Assembly: GCA_007922225.1 (NCBI GenBank)
Contig: ML679956.1
Span: forward strand, 20,462,689-20,526,688
Direction of reading: 5' to 3'
DNA: 64,000 nucleotides
Origin: Emydura subglobosa
Lineage: Eukaryota; Chordata; Testudines; Chelidae
Position 1 is the stretch's first letter. Each line of letters starts with the position of its first letter. The notes under the pieces were generated by a model. The model ran no database searches. It was given only the letters and a program-made list of their open reading frames with translations, and was not told the origin of the DNA. Shown here one piece after another: positions 57,385 through 64,000 of this stretch. The translations under genes were made by a program, and so were the position numbers.

Positions 57385-58216
57385 TTTTATGCTATCTATC
57401 CTGTTGCACTTCTGATCTGCTCTCTGGTGTAGTGGCTCCTTGAAACAGTCCCTCTCTCCTTCACATGCTGCCTTTAATGTTCTCCAAACAGCATTTTCCC
57501 ATCCAGCCACTCTTGGTGTTATTCTGCCACTTTCAGAAGGTGTATGTTGTTTTATACAAAGGATTTTTATTCTACTTTTTGTAACATAACAACTGTTAGT
57601 GGTAGCTGGGTTGTGGATTGTTGCGCTGTGTGTGGAAACTATCTTGTTCTCTGTGCCTGCAAGATGTCTGACCACTACTTCCTGGGTCCATGACCCTTCC
57701 TATGGATATGCATTAGTTCACTCATATAATGAGCACAACAATGACAAACATGGAACAATCGAAATTTGTGTTCACCACACCACCGGTTTCATTTCTATTC
57801 CAGAAAAATTGCAACATGGAAAATCACATTAATAAGGGAGAATAAAAGTTCCATTTTAATTTTCAAACTATAATACATGTTCTTGGTCTGGAAAATGTAG
57901 GTACATTTTAAAAATACTGTAACAGTAAGGATTAGACATATGTCATGTCTCCTGTTATAATTGTTAATGAGGCAGACCTGCATCCATTGTTTGAGATGCA
58001 TTCTGTTTGGTATTGTTAGTATTCAGTTGGTTCTGATTACTAGATGTTAGCATTAGGAAAGTTCCTGGTTCGGAAAGTTTCAAAACTGATTGCACAGATA
58101 GTTTCACTGAAAAATAACTTATCTATTGGTGTGGTTCTTGCTACTTGTGGAGCTCCTAGCATTTCTGCAGAACATTAGAGATTTTCAGAAAACTGCACCA
58201 TAGGGAATGTTAATAA
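57385..58216. other. Gypsy 5' flank, then unassigned sequence
   Basis: The first about 300 bp should be the element's leader and 5' LTR, but no TG...CA end or primer-binding site could be placed. From about 57700 nothing is recognised. Confidence 0.35.
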
Positions 58217-58221
58217 ATAAT

Positions 58222-59311
58222 TGTGATGTTCCCCCCTGCAATCTGGACTGGTGTGTAGCTGTGTCACCCAAATTTTTCACTCCTGGGCCCTGACTTACCC
58301 TGCTTTGCTGTGTGAATGAGCCACTCCTGGGTCAGCCCACACCCAGCCTCCTGTGAGTAATCTGTCCCTGACCTAGTGAAGGAGCACTTCTGGCCAGCAA
58401 CTCATGGGATAGACCCCCAGCAAACATCCCCAATCCCAGATGCAACCCTGGGAACTGCCGTCTTGCAGAGTTCAGTGCTGTACACTGCATTCTGCAAGTT
58501 CATTTACATTTGTCCATCAATTTATCAAAGAAATTGATATTCACCAGCTCTGTCTCTTCAAGTGAAGTCTCTTCACACACTCAATCCACATGCACTGTTT
58601 TAGATAAAACATACAAATGAACTTAATGATTACAGCAGGATTTTAAGTCAGCAGGAATCCAAGTCAGTTTAACATAAATCAAGGAGTTAGTCACAAAAAC
58701 CTAAAAGATAACTCATATCCTAAACTAAGATTAATATTCCAGTCTCCTTCAATCTATGGCATTATCTTACCACACAGACTTTTTGCGATGCATCTTGCAA
58801 CCAGGCCTTCCCTCTCCATGAGTAGGTGCCAGTCTTTGATGTTGCTTGGAAGATAGGTTCCAGGGGAGAGCCCCTAGACAAAGATGCCTCTTTCTTTTTA
58901 ACAAGTTTCCTTGACACCCCCTGGGGGTCAGGTGAGCATCCACCTCGGGCAATGGGCGTGATTTTTCCCTTTTGAGCCACAGTGCTCAAAGGTGCTTAGG
59001 CCAGTCCATTGTTCCTGTATGCATGCCTCTGCTGGGTGTTGAAACACAGCTTTATGTTTGTCTGCATCTATTTAAACTATGTGAGACATACATTTGGAGA
59101 TATAATGTAGCAGGGTTTCATATCTGTACACATGTATGACATTTCAGGAAACATGCTACCACAACAATAAGGTTCAATATGTCATGAGCATGCCGAAAAC
59201 ACCTTACATGGCATACTTTATATCAGACAATACACAGTTACACTGTAAGGGTGAACATGAATGATACACAAATCACACCATAAGGGTGTACATGAGATAC
59301 AGAGTATCACA
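58222..59311 (-). mobile_element. Solo LTR, 1.1 kb, copy 2 of a pair (inverted)
   Basis: Ends TGTGATGTTCCC and AGAGTATCACA (TG...CA). Flanks ATAAT (58217-58221) and GTAAT (59312-59316) make a 5-bp duplication with one difference. It is homologous to the whole of 28411-29511 in reverse complement. Solo: no gag, pol or env remnants lie beside it. Confidence 0.82.
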
Positions 59312-59316
59312 GTAAT

Positions 59317-60139
59317 TATTTAATACTTCAAATTCTTCCTTCTTAAAGGCGAGGTCACCATGCATACAGAATGAGCAGGGAAACAGATATGTGTATATTC
59401 CACACTTATGCACATAATTACTACTTTCCTGCTAGTACTTGCCTGGCTATCCCCAGATTGGTGTATGAATAGCTTCTACTGAGAGGGAATGTGAATTCTC
59501 ATTCCACTTGTTCTCAGCTTCCCCGTTATATAAGGAAAACCCACTTACCAACCCCCACCTTAATCAAAGAAGAGCTATTCCCTCTCCAGATTCTTACACC
59601 AACTAGGAGAGACCACCAACAGCTGTGAAAGTCCTGTTATTCCACAACTGACCCCCCTGCCACTGCCAACCATCTCACTAGAACCATCAACATCTCACAG
59701 ATGGAAACTGTAGAACCACCTTCCCTACCAAGTCTGCTGCCAATAGATGTACCTGGGTACCCACCTGCTTGTAATGCTGCTTCTGTGGTGAGGAACAGTT
59801 GCCAGACAAAGGACCCACCTTATAAGAACCTTCATGAAGTTCTGGGGAAGGGGAATCATGGTGGATAGAGAGGGATGGGGGATGGAAGTGTTTATGTAAT
59901 TTTGGGTAAAGAGAAAGAGTATGGAATTGATGGATTTGGGGGAGGAAGTTTAAGATTTACTCAGCCATAGCTACATGTATTGTTAATTGAGGCAGAAAAT
60001 TGAGGGAGCTCCTTGTTAAAATTTTGGTACCACATTGCTATTTCCCCCTTTTCCTGAAAGTCCTTCCTAAATATACATTTACCCTGTGGAGATTTTCCTT
60101 GATAATCTGAAGTTAATAATCCAATGTCTTCCTGTATGT
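59317..60139. other. Unassigned sequence
   Basis: Nothing recognised. Confidence 0.35.
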
Positions 60140-60195
60140 ACAGGGCAGAGCACACTGTTGGTGCTCAATAAATAACAGATATTAATAATCTTACA
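60140..60195 (+). repeat. MIR-like SINE tail fragment
   Basis: 'GTACAGGGCAGAGCACACTG', then TTGGTGCTCAATAAATAACA and ATTAATAAT: the terminal part of the SINE/L2-like tail only. Confidence 0.5.
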
Positions 60196-60364
60196 TTGTC
60201 ACAGTTGTTATCAGTTAAGTACCAGAAAGGCTTAAGACTACTCAGTGTGCAAAATTAACTATATGCATACCTCTTTCCATGACTGGAGCTTTATAGCTTT
60301 ATAGTGACATGTTTTTATTATCAGCAAGTAAAATTCAAATGCATCATTGTTGGTTATCTTTTAC

Positions 60365-60366
<2 letters not shown>

Positions 60367-60444
<78 letters not shown>
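60367..60444. repeat. (AC)39 microsatellite
   Basis: 78 bp of uninterrupted AC, likely length-polymorphic. It creates a chance His-Thr run in the frame 60309-60632. Confidence 0.98.
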
Positions 60445-60446
<2 letters not shown>

Positions 60447-61760
60447 CCATTGCCCTTGAAAGGTTCTGGCTTGGAGATCATTGTAATTTGTCTTCAGAGT
60501 ACTGAGAGAGACAAAAATTTTTTTTGTTTTTTGTGGCTTTTAAAATCAATTTGTTCTCCAGAGACCAGTGCTGCAGCACATAAAAGTCTTTTCATAACTC
60601 AGTGGTTGGCTGAGAACTCTATTTGGTATTAAAAGACATGATAGTCATGTTTGAAAAGCAATGTGTTGAGTAGTTATGACATATCCATGACAGATCATGT
60701 TTTTATCTACATTAGTGTGAAGAAAAAGTAGACAAAGGAGATAATGCAATGCCTTCTCTTCTACCATCAACTGTCAAGGTCATACAAGTCCCTCCTTCAG
60801 GTCTTGTCAATGAATACAAAAGCCATATTCTAAGCTTTAAATAAAATAGGAGCAAAAAATCCACACTTGAATGGACTGATTTAATAGGAGCTAATGGGTT
60901 TTCAGCACTTAAGAAAGTCAGGCTACTTTAGGTGCCTAAATGTTGGTTTCCAGCCTAATTTTAGGCTATCGTTTATCAAAATCTCAGCCACAGTTTTTTA
61001 GTACAGCCCACTTTTCTAATTGGTAATTATGGACCCAATTTCTAAAAATACTAACATGCAACTGTGCATGTAATTATGTGTCTTATTTGCACATGAAATT
61101 CCTTTTTAATTGCACACAGAAATCAGGTAACCAGTAAATTCACAACTAAGGGAGAGTTAGACACAGTAATTACTCACACAAAGTAGCTTGGTAACTGTGT
61201 GTCACACACAGACCAAGAAAGGGACCTAGATATCATATCTGGAAATAGAAAACACACAATGAAACCTAATTTATGAAATTACTTGGGAGATAGACAATAG
61301 CTGGTTACTAGCTGGTTAATAGCTGGATAGTCTTCTATCGTGGTATTACCTGCACATTTGACAAGATGACAAAATGTAGCTCTGGGTTTCTTTAGCTACA
61401 ACAGAGGCACATAATGGGTTATTTCTTCAACTATTAGACTGAAGTAGTCTCCGTTGGAGCTGCTTCACCGCCTGCATTGAGAATTCTAACACTATCGTGT
61501 ACTTGCCCAGCAACCAGTCCAATTAATCGTTGCTACCACAAGGTTTTAAGCCCTAAACAGGATCAAAATATAAACATTACTATTACTGATTCAAGGCCTT
61601 TTAACCCTGAATGTGCTGAAATATAGCTGATAGGATAAATCTCAGTATTAAGGTGTGTGACTCTAAAATATTGTTGAGCCTAAAAAGCAGTAGTGCAAAA
61701 GTTTCAGCCAATTGAAAATCTAATTGTGCTTGTCTCAACTTGAATTTCTCCTTTGGATTA
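60445..61760. other. Unassigned sequence
   Basis: A small three-fold repeat of AGCTGGTTA-like units at 61301-61329. Otherwise nothing recognised. Confidence 0.35.
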
Positions 61761-61763
61761 TCA

Positions 61764-62018
61764 GTCGTCTATGTCTACACTAACGGCAGCAAAGTCGCCG
61801 CCATCAGATCGACTTATCTGGATCGACTCTGTTAATCCACCCCCGCAAGTGGCATAGCGCTACATCGATGGGAACGTGGTTTCCGTCAGCGCAGTGCAGT
61901 GAAGATGGCATGCAGAAGAGAAGCACAGCAGTCGATGGGAGTTATGCAAGTTTTCTGCATAGTTTGCATAGCTCCCGTTGACTGCTGCCGAATCGCTGGG
62001 GTAAGTGTAGACCGAGCC
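61764..62018. mobile_element. Harbinger-type MITE, 255 bp
   Basis: Ends GTCGTCTATGTCTACACT and AGTGTAGACCGAGCC are imperfect inverted repeats. TCA flanks both sides (61761-61763 and 62019-62021). An inner inverted pair (GTCGATGGGAGTTATGCAAG against GCATAGCTCCCGTTGACTGC) is also present. The GTCTACACT end is of the same type as 5560-5855. Confidence 0.75.
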
Positions 62019-62021
62019 TCA

Positions 62022-63837
62022 GATAAACGGATGTATTACATTCCTGCATTTATACATATGCATTTATACAGACAGCCAACAATGCAGGTATAGTTTCATT
62101 CATACCTATACTCTATTGTACATATGTAGATGTGCACACACAGAGTTAAACAATGCATATGGTATTCATCCATATACTGTACCAAGAAATATACAGAGCT
62201 TCAACAGGCACCTTTGAAACTTGACACTTCTCAATACAACCATTTAAAAGCTATTTGCTATAATTCCCCATCCTAAGTATGGACAATACCACAAATATCA
62301 AAATAATGGTCAAAGTGGTAAACTGCAAGTTTTTAAGGATGACTAACTGTAAATGCATAACACACCCACAGTACAGTACATATGTATCAGTCAAGGCAGA
62401 CTCAAATTATTTAAAAGATCCCAACAAATGAGTGAAAAAGCAGTGAAAAGTAGTTTTAGAAAAGACTTAGCAATGTGCACACTGTATAAAAATCATCAGT
62501 AGAATACTGAGGTACTGAAAGTTATGCCCAGCCACAAGTGATCATAAATATATAGATTTTTTTAAACCACATAGTTAAACTCCCAAAATGGAAAGTTGAG
62601 ATATAGGCTTCCTGAACTCTTGTGAGACCCAGCTAGAGCCATAGACAAAAAATATTATTTCCTCTATTTAGTTTTATTGATTCATTTATTTCTTTTTACA
62701 ATTTAACAAAATGAAGCCGACAGAAATGGTGGGCCTAATCTGTCCCTGGCATAATTCCACTAAAGGCAATAGAGTTACGATAGTGCTAGATTTGGGGCCA
62801 GGCCCTGAAATCCATTGCTACCTGAAGTTGTGTAACTACCAACTACGAATGTTGCAATTAGATCCTCTAGTGCAGAACATTTAATTTTATTGGCCTAATA
62901 GGCTAGGGCTTTTTACTGATTTTTGCAGTTAACCCAGTGCAAACCTGTCCAAGTATTGATGTGCCAAAATAAAAGTGAGGGTGCCAAAGCTGGGTTACCT
63001 TTACTAGGACACAAAGCTGTAAGTTAAAAATGGCCACCAAAACTCCTCCAGTTTTGTGAGTCCCTTCAGAAATTATTATCAGTGTTTTTAAGCCATTTAT
63101 TAGTGTCAGTGTCAGGTTGCAAATCTGTGAAGGCAGACATATCAATCACATATAGCAATGATGACAGTAGCTGCAAATCATGGAAAAGTGCCAAGGCCTC
63201 CCACACATGGAAAAACATTTAACAAAGACAGCTGATTAACTCATTCTCACATAGTCATTTGTACCATGCTGCAGAAGTGCATTTCAAGAATAATTTCCAT
63301 TACTATAATAAGTGAGCTATACGACTTGCTAATAGAACAGCTCACAGTCTCTTTCCTGCATTCCAACATTATCATATTAAGCGCCATAAACGAAGAAGAA
63401 GATATGGCTTTGCAAAATGTTCCAGGTTCCATTAAAAAAATTCATACCAAAATCATTCTAAAAAAAACTTTTCAAAGGTAAGTGGAAATGCTATAAATAC
63501 CTCTACTTTCCTACTGCAGAGAAATGATCGTAAGGGCCAAGCAAAGATATCAGAGTCCATATTACTTTCTGCAACTCCTTTTCTCTTCTGCATTAAATCT
63601 CTCAGTGATTCACCTGATCAATTTACAGTGTGTGGAGTCTCTCATCTGGTGCTTCTGCAGCTTGCTTTCCTATTATTCTATCCTCTAGAGAAAAAAACAT
63701 TTGCTAGGTAGTTATAACTCTGTGCCTATTACACTCCCTCAGTCTCAGCTATCTTTCCTATATGAAACTGAAGAACAGGTTTGGTTTCTTAGGGGAAAGA
63801 TTACATCCTTTCACTGAGTTTCATATTTACTAGTAGC
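62022..63837. other. Unassigned 1.8-kb sequence
   Basis: No repeat family or gene supported. A 71-codon frame at 63266-63481 runs into a consensus splice-donor-like AGGTAAGT (63476-63483), which is noted but not sufficient for an exon call. Confidence 0.4.
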
Positions 63838-63960
63838 ATTTATTATGTATATTATGCTAGTATACAAAATGTGCTCGGAGCACACATAGGAAGATCCGTT
63901 CCTGCTCTGAGCAGCTTACAACCTAGAAGACAAAATAACATATGAAGGGTTGGGAAAATG
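63838..63960 (-). repeat. SINE/LINE 3'-tail type repeat (antisense)
   Basis: 'ATTATGCTAGTATACAAAAT', then 'GTTCCTGCTCTGAGCAGCTT' and ACAACCTAGAAGACAAAATA: same family as 18224, 30738 and 49990. Decayed; its right end is indefinite. Confidence 0.5.
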
Positions 63961-64000
63961 GATGCAACATACAAGCAGGATTTTCTTTATATATCCTCAA

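Noticed and set aside
57094..57675. 193-codon minus frame as one protein
   Set aside because: It joins Gypsy leader, the first 28 gag codons and LTR sequence. The junction is the target duplication at 57302-57306.
28411..59311. The LTRs at 28411 and 58222 as 5' and 3' LTRs of one provirus
   Set aside because: They are in opposite orientation and the 29 kb between them hold unrelated elements rather than a retroviral interior.
60309..60632. 107-codon frame with a His-Thr run
   Set aside because: Produced by translation of the (AC)39 microsatellite.
1..64000. CRISPR arrays, bacterial operons or phage systems
   Set aside because: No regularly spaced repeats with unique spacers and no prokaryote-like gene layout. 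Repeat content is vertebrate.

Overview
The window looks like non-coding DNA of a large vertebrate genome, most likely a turtle, with a crocodilian as the main alternative. I find no host exon, tRNA, rRNA, operon or CRISPR array that I can support. The basis is a repeat mix typical of non-avian sauropsids: CR1 LINEs of several ages, MIR-like tRNA-derived SINEs, Harbinger-type MITEs with TAA/TTA target duplications (Chompy-like), Penelope-like retroelements with a GIY-YIG endonuclease, a Tigger-like DNA transposon, a Gypsy retrotransposon and several retroviral-type solo LTRs. All family names come from reading the sequence, not from a database search.

Layout. 1-9 kb: a Tigger-like element, a CR1 3' part, two MIR-like SINEs, two palindromic MITEs and a 48-bp alternating purine/pyrimidine tract. 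9.8-13.4 kb: an LTR-like repeat and the longest CR1 copy. 16.1-17.6 kb: a decayed Penelope-like element with RT, GIY-YIG domain and a hammerhead-like motif in its 3' tail. 22.0-23.2 kb: a CpG-rich 1.13-kb LTR-like insertion with a perfect 5-bp target duplication, holding the only run of Ns. 28.4-29.5 kb and 58.2-59.3 kb: two copies of another LTR in opposite orientation. 31.9-38.8 kb: two CR1 copies, a short Penelope-like relic with inverted ends, a SINE split by a palindromic MITE, and an LTR-like segment. 43.3 kb: a second, older Penelope RT fragment. 47.7-48.3 kb: a MITE nested in a MITE.

51.4-57.4 kb holds the richest structure: a minus-strand Gypsy element (gag, zinc knuckle, protease, RT, RNase H, integrase, all decayed) interrupted by three LTR insertions, all placed here on the plus strand. 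One (56187-57301) is the same kind of CpG-rich element as at 22 kb. Both copies have TG...CA ends and 5-bp target duplications, and both encode related acidic LEELP-rich peptides, which I could not match to a known family.

Nothing here acts as a working pathway: the coding remnants are broken mobile elements. Unassigned stretches are listed as such.
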